Below are positions 44,444 through 52,923 of a stretch of 64,000 nt of DNA, in pieces. Every line of letters begins with the position of its first letter. Position 1 is the stretch's first letter. Both the position numbers and the translations under genes were made by a program. The stretch is taken from assembly GCA_902799345.1 (NCBI GenBank), contig CADBZW010000005.1, positions 62,001-126,000 on the forward strand, written 5' to 3'. The notes under the pieces were generated by a model that was not told where the DNA came from, searched no databases, and saw nothing but the letters and a program-made list of their open reading frames with translations. This DNA is from an uncultured Bacteroidia bacterium (GTDB lineage Bacteria > Bacteroidota > Bacteroidia > Bacteroidales > F082).

Positions 44444-47400
44444 TCAATTGTTTTCTTTCTTCTTGGGCCTAATCAACGGTTGGCTCGAATTGAATGGACG
44501 CTTCTTAAACAAGTCGCGAAGGGTATTGAACGATCGGCTATACGATAAGCCCAAGCCTTGCGTATAGGGCGCTCGTCGGTCGAACGCCGCACTATTGAAG
44601 TTCGTGTTGTAGTTGGAATGGTTGTAGAAATGCCCTTGCAGCCGACCATCCTTGGTGAGTTTGTAGTACATGTCGAATTCTCCCACGATACTGGAAGCAT
44701 TGCCGGCATCATAACTCGTCATCATACCCACGTTGGTCTCGAGGGTTAGGCGATTCTCGAACAGCTGGGTGCGCAATGCCACTTGGTATTCGTCATACGA
44801 ATTAACGCTGCCTGCATGATACTTGAGACCCACATTGGTATTGTCGGTAATGTTCATCTGCATGCCAGCACCTAAAACATTATAGATGTTCAAGTCGGCG
44901 GTGCCAGCGCCCACATAAGAGAAGGTATTCAGCACCAGCAACGAAAGGGCCTGCTGCTGCATTAAGGCCTGGTTGGTCGTGTCAACAATGGAAAACACAG
45001 TTTGGGTGATGTCTTCAGAAGCATTGGGCAGCCTCATCCCGAAAGAGAAAGATGGATTGAGCAAGGCACCCTTAAGGTGTATCAGACATTCCACGTTAAC
45101 GTTGCTGTTGCTTGATGTGGAGTCGACCTGCAATCCCAAACTCGACAACGATGCCCTGACGGAGTAGGCACCTGTGGCGTTGATACGTCCGTCGGTCGGG
45201 TCGCCTGTCCACGACAATGTGCCACCCGATTTCAAAGAGAAGGTCCTGGTCACCAAGTTCATAAGACTCAACTGGAAACGTCCCCCCTTGATAGTATAGT
45301 CGCCAAACATTTTGAAGTCTTCGGTAGTGGCCGTACTCATCTTCACATTGCCGTTTCCTGTTGCTTCGATGGTGCCCAAGTCGTTGGGAAGGATAATCTT
45401 TAGATTGGCATCGTCGGTGGCGTTCACGTTGAGGTTCAAGCCGAAGTTGCTCTTTTTGACCTCCTCAACAGTCTCCTGCTCTTCACTATCCACAGCATTG
45501 TTGACAAATATGATGAAGTCATTGTCCTTCACCTTGGCCGACTTGTTGAGCGGGATGGTGACGTTGGTGCCCCGACAGGTTAATGCACCGATGTCCAACT
45601 TGATATCGTTGAAAGGACCCGTCACACGGATGATGCCTGTCGCGACAGCAGTGCCATAGAACGTGTCGTTGTGCTTGCTCGTCGTAGCCAATGCCAAGAA
45701 TTCGCGAGGATAAAGCCTCAAGTCCAAGTTGAAATCCTTTAGCTTGTCGTGGTTGATCTTGCCTTCCACGATAGCCCTATTACCCAATGTATCCGTAAGC
45801 ACCATATTCTCGAACGAGATGGTCTTGGTATCCACCAATATGGTTGGGCTGAAGGAATAATAGGTGTTCAGGTAATCGATTTTGCAGCCACCGTCCTTGA
45901 TTGCCAAACGTCCCTGGATTTCGGGCTGTTGAAGCGAGCCTGTGATGGCAATTTTACCATTGCCGAAGCCTTGCATACGCGTAACAATGCCTGTTAGTAG
46001 CGGATTGAGCACATTGAGCTGCAAGGAGTCAAGTTCCACCAGAAAGTCCAAGTTATCGGTCTTACGCGCCGTGTAATATGAACCCGTCACGTTTAAGGTC
46101 CGGCGTAAATCATTGACGATATTCGCATTGAGACCAATGGCTTTTTCATCGTTGTCCCATGCGCTCTCTATGACAGCATCCCCTACCAAATCGCCATTCA
46201 CACTAAGGTCTTTTACCTGAAGGTCAGCCAGCACCATGGGCTTCTCTTTCAGGCTGCTCACCAAGGCATCGCCGGAGATGAAGCCGTCGATGTCGAAGCC
46301 CTTGAAGAAGAGGTCGAAGTTGGAGATGTCGAATTGGCGCAGCATCACCGACAGGGTGTCGCCCGACGCCATAGGCACAGGACCGTCCAGTCGGAGGGAT
46401 TGGAGATTATGGCTTAGCATAATGTTGGACAGCATAGTACGGCCGTCCGTCAGGTCGATGTAATTGTCGGGCGAAATCGACCACACCGAGTCGTTGACCT
46501 TCACATTCGCCGAGGTCACAGAGAAGATGCCGCCTTTTTCGTGGGGATGGAAATAGGTCTCGATTAAAGCTTTATTGTGGTCTTCAATTTCGTCGTCGTC
46601 CCATCTGAGACGTGCGAAAATGGTGTCGTTGGTCATCCTCGTGATGAGTGAGATGTTGTCCAAGCCAAAGGCTGTCGTGTCCGTCTCGTTCTCTTTGGCA
46701 AACACGACTTCACCAACCGACAAGGAGGTCATGGCGGTGTTCATGAAGTTGAAGTTCTTCAGCTCAATGTCATTGATCTCAACACCGCCCACTTGCACAT
46801 TCTTGGAACGCAGGGTCAGGTTCAGCGAGTTTGTGCGCGAAGTGAAGGTGCCCGCCAATGAAGTGTTCTTTGCAATCTTCAACGAAGGCATGAGCAGACG
46901 ACTGAGGGTGTTGGTGTCTTTCAGCGTGAGTTGCACCATGAAATCCTGGTCCACGTCGTGCTTTTTCTTGTACTCCTGGAAGGCTTCCCTTTTGGCCTCA
47001 AACAGCGGGAAGTGCACAAACGAGTCTCCATATTCGTTGAGGGACATCATCAGGCTAGCGAAGTTCATCTGGCCCGCCATTTCGAAATTGAAGAAATCGC
47101 AGTCCATATTGATGCGGCGCTGCATCAGGTTGTCGTTGACAATGGAGCCGTTGAATTTCTTCATGAAGAAGCTACCCTGGCTATTGATGTATCTTGTGCT
47201 GTCAATCCGCACCACGCCCTCCAATTCATCGAGGTCAAAGCCATCGAGGTTCACATAGAGTTTGGTGCTGATTCTCGAGATGGAGTCTTCTTTTAAGATG
47301 TTGAGGGCGCGCAAGTCGGCATCACGGATGACGGCCTCAAAGTCAGACTTGGGATGTTTCTTATCGCGGAAGTCAATCAAACCGTTGAAGTCCATCGACA

Positions 47401-48871
47401 AATCGTCGTCGTCGACCTTGATCACGCCTTTGAACAGGTTCTCCTTCATATCGCCATCCAAAACCACCTCATCGATATGGTTTCCAAGAAGTTGTGCATC
47501 CTTCACTGCTCCGTCAAGATAGAGCTCGGGGTCGCCTTTCTTCGGGAATATAGCCGAGAAATTGGCGTTCAGGTCGAGGTCGCCAACATATTTTGAGGCA
47601 TTGGCCAAAGTACCAGCTTTCACCCGTTCAGCACTGATATTGCCCGAGAAGTTGTTGTCGCCTTTGGCATTGCGAGCACGCGCGATAGAAGCGTCGATGT
47701 TACCCACGTCCGATGCCAGCTTGATGTCGGAGGAGAAATCGTTATAAGAGCCTTTGAAATTCAACGACAGGCGACCTTCGTTCATGGCACGCAACGACTC
47801 AGGCATGGGTATGGTCTTGGTGCTAGAGGGGATGTGGAAGTTGGCCAAATCGTCATAGGTAAAGTGCATATTCTTGATATTCAACGTGTGATACCCGTTT
47901 TCAAAGTCAAGAGGATGCATACTGATGCTGCCGGTAAACGAGGTCGACTTGCCTATCGCGGCTTTGATGTCGTCGACGCGGAAATGCTCAATGGGGCCAG
48001 TAAAACGACCTTCAAAATTCACGCGGTCGGGCATCTTATACATCACATCGGCAAACACGCCGATATCCGACAGCATGATGTCGGAAGGACGGATGGTGGC
48101 ATCGAAGACGACGGAATCCACGAAATTGCTGATGTCGTCGAAGCCACTGAATAACATGTTGAGGTCCAAGTCGAAATTGCTGTTGTTGGTCTCCATCAAC
48201 AAGCCACTGAGACGAATACCGCTTTGCGAGACGATGGCGTCAGTCTGGAAGCTCTTCAGCTCGAAGCCACTCAGTTCCTTGGCACTCAAATTAGCGATAT
48301 TGGCGCGTATGGAATCGCCAAAGATATAGAAATCGCTGGCTTCCAGATTGATATCATCGAGGTCGAGATGTGCATAGTCCATGCTATGGTTGGCGGTCTT
48401 CACCGAATCAGCCCTGTTTTGGTTCCATAGCATGAAGTCGATATTCTTCAACGATATCTTATCAATCCAAAGCTCCAAAGGCTTCGACTCCTTCTCCTTC
48501 GGTGTGTCGGAAGCGAAGGCCTCCGCCAGAAAGGCGAAATTCATCTTATCTTCGCCCTCGTAGGTAATCAAATTAGCTTCGGTATCGCTTAAATCGACAT
48601 TTCTGAGATGGATTTTGCCATCCAACAGCTCCTCGACGAACACTTTGGCCCTTAACTTGCCTATTTTCACCAAGTCATTGCCTCTCAAGTCCTTAACAAC
48701 GACATCGTCGACAAAAAGGCGTAAATCAGGCGAAACGGCAAGACGTCCAACCTTGATGTCGGCACCTGTTTTTTCGGAAAGGTAGCCACTGGCGAAACGG
48801 ACTGCAAACTTCTGAATGATAGGGTCTTGTATGGCAACAAAAAGGCTGGTGATGATAGCGAGAATCACCAC
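44444..48871 (-). CDS. tamB: Translocation and assembly module TamB-like protein
   Basis: About 1475 aa. An N-terminal membrane anchor (VILAIITSLFVAI) is followed by a very long repetitive beta-rich body, with AsmA-like GADIKVGRLAVSPDLRLFVDDV early on and a C-terminal TamB/DUF490 domain (FQLSLMNLVTRTFSLKSGGT, GAGMQMNITDNTNVGLKYHAG, RLTLETNVGM). TamB proteins bridge inner and outer membrane and act in lipid transport or barrel assembly. The start is uncertain: GTG 48871 is the first conventional codon, but the hydrophobic anchor continues upstream in frame (KKKIIHSILIFFV) with no ATG, GTG or TTG, and a GGAGG lies just before an ATT pair at 48908-48913. It faces tsaD, a neighbour arrangement familiar in Bacteroidota. 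Confidence 0.88.
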   Translation of the reverse strand: MVILAIITSLFVAIQDPIIQKFAVRFASGYLSEKTGADIKVGRLAVSPDLRLFVDDVVVKDLRGNDLVKIGKLRAKVFVEELLDGKIHLRNVDLSDTEANLITYEGEDKMNFAFLAEAFASDTPKEKESKPLELWIDKISLKNIDFMLWNQNRADSVKTANHSMDYAHLDLDDINLEASDFYIFGDSIRANIANLSAKELSGFELKSFQTDAIVSQSGIRLSGLLMETNNSNFDLDLNMLFSGFDDISNFVDSVVFDATIRPSDIMLSDIGVFADVMYKMPDRVNFEGRFTGPIEHFRVDDIKAAIGKSTSFTGSISMHPLDFENGYHTLNIKNMHFTYDDLANFHIPSSTKTIPMPESLRAMNEGRLSLNFKGSYNDFSSDIKLASDVGNIDASIARARNAKGDNNFSGNISAERVKAGTLANASKYVGDLDLNANFSAIFPKKGDPELYLDGAVKDAQLLGNHIDEVVLDGDMKENLFKGVIKVDDDDLSMDFNGLIDFRDKKHPKSDFEAVIRDADLRALNILKEDSISRISTKLYVNLDGFDLDELEGVVRIDSTRYINSQGSFFMKKFNGSIVNDNLMQRRINMDCDFFNFEMAGQMNFASLMMSLNEYGDSFVHFPLFEAKREAFQEYKKKHDVDQDFMVQLTLKDTNTLSRLLMPSLKIAKNTSLAGTFTSRTNSLNLTLRSKNVQVGGVEINDIELKNFNFMNTAMTSLSVGEVVFAKENETDTTAFGLDNISLITRMTNDTIFARLRWDDDEIEDHNKALIETYFHPHEKGGIFSVTSANVKVNDSVWSISPDNYIDLTDGRTMLSNIMLSHNLQSLRLDGPVPMASGDTLSVMLRQFDISNFDLFFKGFDIDGFISGDALVSSLKEKPMVLADLQVKDLSVNGDLVGDAVIESAWDNDEKAIGLNANIVNDLRRTLNVTGSYYTARKTDNLDFLVELDSLQLNVLNPLLTGIVTRMQGFGNGKIAITGSLQQPEIQGRLAIKDGGCKIDYLNTYYSFSPTILVDTKTISFENMVLTDTLGNRAIVEGKINHDKLKDFNLDLRLYPREFLALATTSKHNDTFYGTAVATGIIRVTGPFNDIKLDIGALTCRGTNVTIPLNKSAKVKDNDFIIFVNNAVDSEEQETVEEVKKSNFGLNLNVNATDDANLKIILPNDLGTIEATGNGNVKMSTATTEDFKMFGDYTIKGGRFQLSLMNLVTRTFSLKSGGTLSWTGDPTDGRINATGAYSVRASLSSLGLQVDSTSSNSNVNVECLIHLKGALLNPSFSFGMRLPNASEDITQTVFSIVDTTNQALMQQQALSLLVLNTFSYVGAGTADLNIYNVLGAGMQMNITDNTNVGLKYHAGSVNSYDEYQVALRTQLFENRLTLETNVGMMTSYDAGNASSIVGEFDMYYKLTKDGRLQGHFYNHSNYNTNFNSAAFDRRAPYTQGLGLSYSRSFNTLRDLFKKRPFNSSQPLIRPKKKENN

Positions 48872-48909
48872 AAAAAAGATAAGGATGCTATGGATAATCT
48901 TTTTTTTAA

Positions 48910-48917
48910 TAATTTTG
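48910..48917 (+). promoter_or_regulatory. Bacteroidota -7 promoter box (tsaD)
   Basis: TAATTTTG, 19 bases before the tsaD ATG. It lies over the presumed 5' end of tamB on the other strand. Confidence 0.45.
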
Positions 48918-48936
48918 ACCCTCCAAATTGAGACCT

Positions 48937-49959
48937 ATGAACGAATACATTTTAGGCATCGAATCGTCGTGCGACGACACCTCTGCCGCAGTGCTGCAAG
49001 GCACGCGCGTGCTCTCCAACGTCATTGCCGGGCAGAAGGTTCACGAGCAATATGGGGGCGTGGTCCCCGAACTCGCGTCGCGTGCGCACCAGCAAAATAT
49101 CATCCCCGTCATCGACACGGCCTTGAAGACTGCAAAAATAGAAAAAAATCAGTTATCCGCCATCGCTTTTACACGCGGACCAGGACTTTTAGGCTCACTT
49201 CTTGTAGGAACCTCATTTGCAAAGGCTTTCGCGCAGACCTTGAACATCCCTATGGTGGAGATTGACCACATGAACGCCCATATCCTGGTGCATTTCGCCA
49301 CGGACGACACCCATATCGAGGTGCCCGACTTCCCGTTTTTGTGCCTCACCGTCTCTGGCGGCCACACGCAAATCGTGGTGGTAAAGGACTATTTCGACAT
49401 GGAAGTTATCGGCAAGACCATCGACGACGCGGCGGGCGAAGCCTTCGACAAGACGGCAAAGATCCTCGGCCTACCCTACCCTGGTGGCCCCGTCATCGAC
49501 AAGTTGGCCAAAGTCGGCAACCCGAATGCGTTCAGCTTCGCCAAGCCCCAAATCCCAGACTTGGATTACAGCTTCAGCGGACTGAAAACCAGCATCTTGT
49601 ACACCGTCCGCGACAACCTAAAGGTCAACCCGAACTTCATCGAGGAAAACAAGGCCGACCTCTGCGCCTCGGTGCAGAAGACCATCATCGACATCCTGAT
49701 GAACAAGCTCGTGAAAGCCAGCAAGCAGACGGGTATCAAGACCGTGGCCATCGCCGGCGGCGTGAGCGCCAACAGCGGCCTCCACGACGCCATGCTCGCC
49801 ATGGGAGAGAAATACCATTGGAAGGTGTTCATCCCGCGTCTCTCCTACTCGACCGACAACGCCGCCATGGTTGCCGTGGCAGGGTATTTCAAGTTCCTGA
49901 AAGGCGAGTTTGCCAGCCAAGACTTGGTGCCGTATGCGCGGCAGAGTTTGAACCAATAA
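48937..49959 (+). CDS. tsaD: tRNA threonylcarbamoyladenosine transferase TsaD
   Basis: 340 aa, start MNEYILGIESSCDDTSAAVL. Metal-binding H-x-x-x-H in DHMNAHILVH, then CLTVSGGHTQIVVV, GKTIDDAAGEAFDKTAKILG, PYPGGPVID, FSFSGLKTSILY and AIAGGVSANSGL, all canonical. It transfers threonylcarbamoyl to A37 of ANN-decoding tRNAs. Heads a run with dgt and a secreted protein (12-base gap, then a 1-base overlap). Confidence 0.96.
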   Translation: MNEYILGIESSCDDTSAAVLQGTRVLSNVIAGQKVHEQYGGVVPELASRAHQQNIIPVIDTALKTAKIEKNQLSAIAFTRGPGLLGSLLVGTSFAKAFAQTLNIPMVEIDHMNAHILVHFATDDTHIEVPDFPFLCLTVSGGHTQIVVVKDYFDMEVIGKTIDDAAGEAFDKTAKILGLPYPGGPVIDKLAKVGNPNAFSFAKPQIPDLDYSFSGLKTSILYTVRDNLKVNPNFIEENKADLCASVQKTIIDILMNKLVKASKQTGIKTVAIAGGVSANSGLHDAMLAMGEKYHWKVFIPRLSYSTDNAAMVAVAGYFKFLKGEFASQDLVPYARQSLNQ

Positions 49960-49971
49960 ACAAGCACGACC

Positions 49972-51285
49972 ATGAACTGGACCGACCTACTCTCCCACAA
50001 ACGCTATGCGCAGCCTCAAAAGAGCGCTGACATCCGCAGCTCGTTCCAACGCGACTACGACCGCATCATCTTCAGCAGCCCCTTTCGCAGACTGCAAAAC
50101 AAGACGCAGGTGTTTCCATTGCCTGGCGCACAGATGGTCCACAACCGCCTGACCCACAGCCTCGAAGTGGCCAGCGTGGGACGCTCCATCGCCTGTCGTA
50201 CCGTGGAGAAACTGTCGAAGAAGCATCCTGAGCTGAAAGCACGTCAGTCCGACATCGAGACCATCGTGGCCACGGCGTGCCTGGCCCACGACCTCGGCAA
50301 CCCACCCTTCGGCCATTCGGGCGAAGACACCATCAGCAGCTTCTTCAAAGATGGCAAAGGCAAGGAATTGAAAGACAAAGTCTTGCCAGAACAGTGGAGC
50401 GACCTCATCGCCTTCGAAGGCAACGCCAACGCCTTCCGTCAACTGACCCACCAGTTCACAGGACGTCGCGCCGGTGGCTTCTCGCTCACCTCGGCGACCT
50501 TGGCCACCTTATTGAAATACCCCTACCCTTCCTTCGACAAAGGCGGCCGCAAGAAATACAACGTCTTTTACTCCGAGATAGACGCCTTCAAGGAGGTCGT
50601 CGAAGAATGTGGCATGCCCCGCATCGATGCCGAGCATCTCGTCTATGCCCGTCATCCGCTGTCGTACATGATGGAAGCCGCCGACGACATCTGCTATCTC
50701 GTCCTCGACATGGAAGACGCCCACAAACGCGGCATCATCAGCACCGAGGCCATCGAAGGATGCTTCCTTTCGTTCTTCAGCCCCGAAAAGGACAAGGATT
50801 TCTTCAAGCATAAGGAGAAAGCCTATGCTGAGGTCAGCGACGTGAACGAACGGATGGCCTTCCTGCGCGCCATGCTCATCAACAAGTTGGTGAACTGCGC
50901 CAGCGACATCTTCGTCAAAAACTACGACGCCATCATGGAAGGCCGGTTCGAGAAGAGCCTCATCTCCCATCTGCCCGAGTTTGAGAAGAACGCCCTCGAC
51001 CTCTGCCGCGACGAGTCGGTGAAGCACATCTATCGTCACCCTTCCGTGGTAAAAATCGAACTGACAGGGTTCAACGTCATTGGCACGCTGCTGGAAGAAT
51101 TCACCGATGCCGTCATGAACCCCGACACTCCTTATAATAAAAAGTTGCTGTCGCTCATCCCCGAGCAGTTCAAGGTGAACACCGACGACACCTACACCAA
51201 ACTGCAGTCCGTCATCGACTTCATCTCCAACATGACCGACCTCTACGCCGTCAAACTCTACAAAGACCTGCGAGGAATCGACTGA
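49972..51285 (+). CDS. dgt: Deoxyguanosinetriphosphate triphosphohydrolase-like protein
   Basis: 437 aa. HD-domain metal ligands: NRLTHSLEVASVGR, ACLAHDLGNPPFGHSGED and the later Asp in ADDICYLVLDMEDA. SSFQRDYDRIIFSSPFRRLQNKTQVF is the usual dGTPase N-terminus. It cleaves dGTP to deoxyguanosine and tripolyphosphate and influences dNTP balance and phage resistance in some bacteria. Its TGA overlaps the next ATG by one base. Confidence 0.92.
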   Translation: MNWTDLLSHKRYAQPQKSADIRSSFQRDYDRIIFSSPFRRLQNKTQVFPLPGAQMVHNRLTHSLEVASVGRSIACRTVEKLSKKHPELKARQSDIETIVATACLAHDLGNPPFGHSGEDTISSFFKDGKGKELKDKVLPEQWSDLIAFEGNANAFRQLTHQFTGRRAGGFSLTSATLATLLKYPYPSFDKGGRKKYNVFYSEIDAFKEVVEECGMPRIDAEHLVYARHPLSYMMEAADDICYLVLDMEDAHKRGIISTEAIEGCFLSFFSPEKDKDFFKHKEKAYAEVSDVNERMAFLRAMLINKLVNCASDIFVKNYDAIMEGRFEKSLISHLPEFEKNALDLCRDESVKHIYRHPSVVKIELTGFNVIGTLLEEFTDAVMNPDTPYNKKLLSLIPEQFKVNTDDTYTKLQSVIDFISNMTDLYAVKLYKDLRGID

Positions 51286-52835
51286 TGAAGAGGACTTTGG
51301 CCATAGTATTGCTGCTGCTGTGTGGAGTGCTTGCATTCGCGCAAGATTCTTTATGTCCTCCCACAAAGTCTTATCTCATCGCCGATGGCAACCCGAAAGA
51401 CACGGCCTATCTGAAAGCGAAATGCGAGCAAGCCGGCCTGGGCTTGGGCCTTGCGGTACTGGCCAACCGTGTCCCGACCAACAGCAGATTTGTCACTCCC
51501 AAGCCATCGAAACATCTCCTGAGACAAGGCATCTTGCATCTGCAACTACCTATGGATGAGACCCAAAACGAGTTTGCAGTATATCATTCCGAGTTATTTG
51601 ACCTGCCCTCTGCCATCAACGTGCTGCAAATCGACAACGAGCTGATCACCTACGGCACCACGGAAAAGACAGGCAACATCAATCTATTCTACAACTGCGT
51701 CCGCGGCGCCTTCGGCACCAAGAAAACCGCACACGACAAAGACTCCGACGTCTACAAACTGTGGGACACGCCAGAACGCACCCTCCTCCCCGATTTCGAG
51801 CTACAAGAACTTATGGTACAAGCCCAAGCTCAGAGGCTGGCCGAAACAACTTATGATATTTTGATTTTCAACGACTTGAAAAGCTACGGCTACAATGAGC
51901 AGGGCGATACGGCCATCGGCCATTTCCTCGATACCATGCGCAAATACAATCCCGACAAACTCTTGCAAGCCGACCTATTGACACCAAGTTCAAAGCCTTA
52001 CCTGAGTCGTGTCAACGAGAATCAACTCTGGAACGCGTCGATGCGTACCAAAATCGTGGAGACACTGACCGAGAAGCAAGAGTTCTATCGTAACGACAGT
52101 ATGCCATGGATGATAGGCAACTTCCATATTCATCTCGCGGACAAGAATCGGCAAGCGACCTCGATGGAGGAATTGGAATGGTTCCTCGCCAAAGCAGCCG
52201 CTTTCGACGCGGGCTTCGGCCTCTTCTTCAATGCGGAAACCATGCAGAGACATGGTTTAGCCAATATCATGCTCAATACCATACGGATATGGGAAACCCT
52301 TCGTTTATCCCACGCTTTCACCGACAAGATGAAGGAAGCATTTAAAGACCCATACAGCGATTGGCACATCAAAAAAGAAGACTCCTCCTTCTACCTCTAT
52401 CCCCAGCACAACTCACGTCGTTATTTTTGCAATCTCACCGACGACCATTGGGAATGGAGATCTCCCTACACAAGCGAATTTGCGCTCAGCATCACCGTTG
52501 AAGGCAAAGGCAGCATCAGCGACCTGGTTATCATCACCCCCAACGGAATGTTAAGTTTCCCATGCACCATAAAAGCAGGGCAATACCTCATCTATGATTT
52601 CGAAGGCAACGCCTGCATCACCGACTTAAACTACAATAAACTTGGAGACGTGACCGCAGAAGGCGTATCGGTCTTGAACGAAGGCTCATCCGAAGTGTCG
52701 TTTACCTGCACGGTGAAAACGGAAGAGAGAAAAAAGCCTGATGTTGCCATCCGTTATTATACCCACGGCGATGCGCAAAAGCTTTTGTATTTCGGTCAGA
52801 AATACCACAAAAGCCATTCCCTTCCCCACAAATGA
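51285..52835 (+). CDS. Secreted protein of unknown function, possibly glycosidase-like
   Basis: 516 aa. Signal peptide MKRTLAIVLLLLCGVLAFAQ. The middle (about 180-360) reads like a barrel with strand ends such as YDILIFNDLKSYGYN, WMIGNFHIHLADKN and FDAGFGLFFNAETMQRHG. The last about 120 residues look like a beta-sandwich (LSITVEGKGSISDLVII). This layout recalls glycan-active enzymes, but no catalytic pair can be named. It starts on the stop codon of dgt, so it is translated with it, which is odd company for a secreted protein. Conserved hypothetical in function terms. Confidence 0.6.
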   Translation: MKRTLAIVLLLLCGVLAFAQDSLCPPTKSYLIADGNPKDTAYLKAKCEQAGLGLGLAVLANRVPTNSRFVTPKPSKHLLRQGILHLQLPMDETQNEFAVYHSELFDLPSAINVLQIDNELITYGTTEKTGNINLFYNCVRGAFGTKKTAHDKDSDVYKLWDTPERTLLPDFELQELMVQAQAQRLAETTYDILIFNDLKSYGYNEQGDTAIGHFLDTMRKYNPDKLLQADLLTPSSKPYLSRVNENQLWNASMRTKIVETLTEKQEFYRNDSMPWMIGNFHIHLADKNRQATSMEELEWFLAKAAAFDAGFGLFFNAETMQRHGLANIMLNTIRIWETLRLSHAFTDKMKEAFKDPYSDWHIKKEDSSFYLYPQHNSRRYFCNLTDDHWEWRSPYTSEFALSITVEGKGSISDLVIITPNGMLSFPCTIKAGQYLIYDFEGNACITDLNYNKLGDVTAEGVSVLNEGSSEVSFTCTVKTEERKKPDVAIRYYTHGDAQKLLYFGQKYHKSHSLPHK

Positions 52836-52893
52836 TGATGTTTTTCCGCAAAAAGTATCATCAATAAGGAGTCGTGCGAACGAAACGTCTTTG

Positions 52894-52902
52894 TATTTTT
52901 GC
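52894..52902 (+). promoter_or_regulatory. Bacteroidota -7 promoter box (feoAB)
   Basis: TATTTTTGC, 21 bases before the feoAB ATG. Confidence 0.65.
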
Positions 52903-52923
52903 AAACTGAAATAGTAGCATCCC

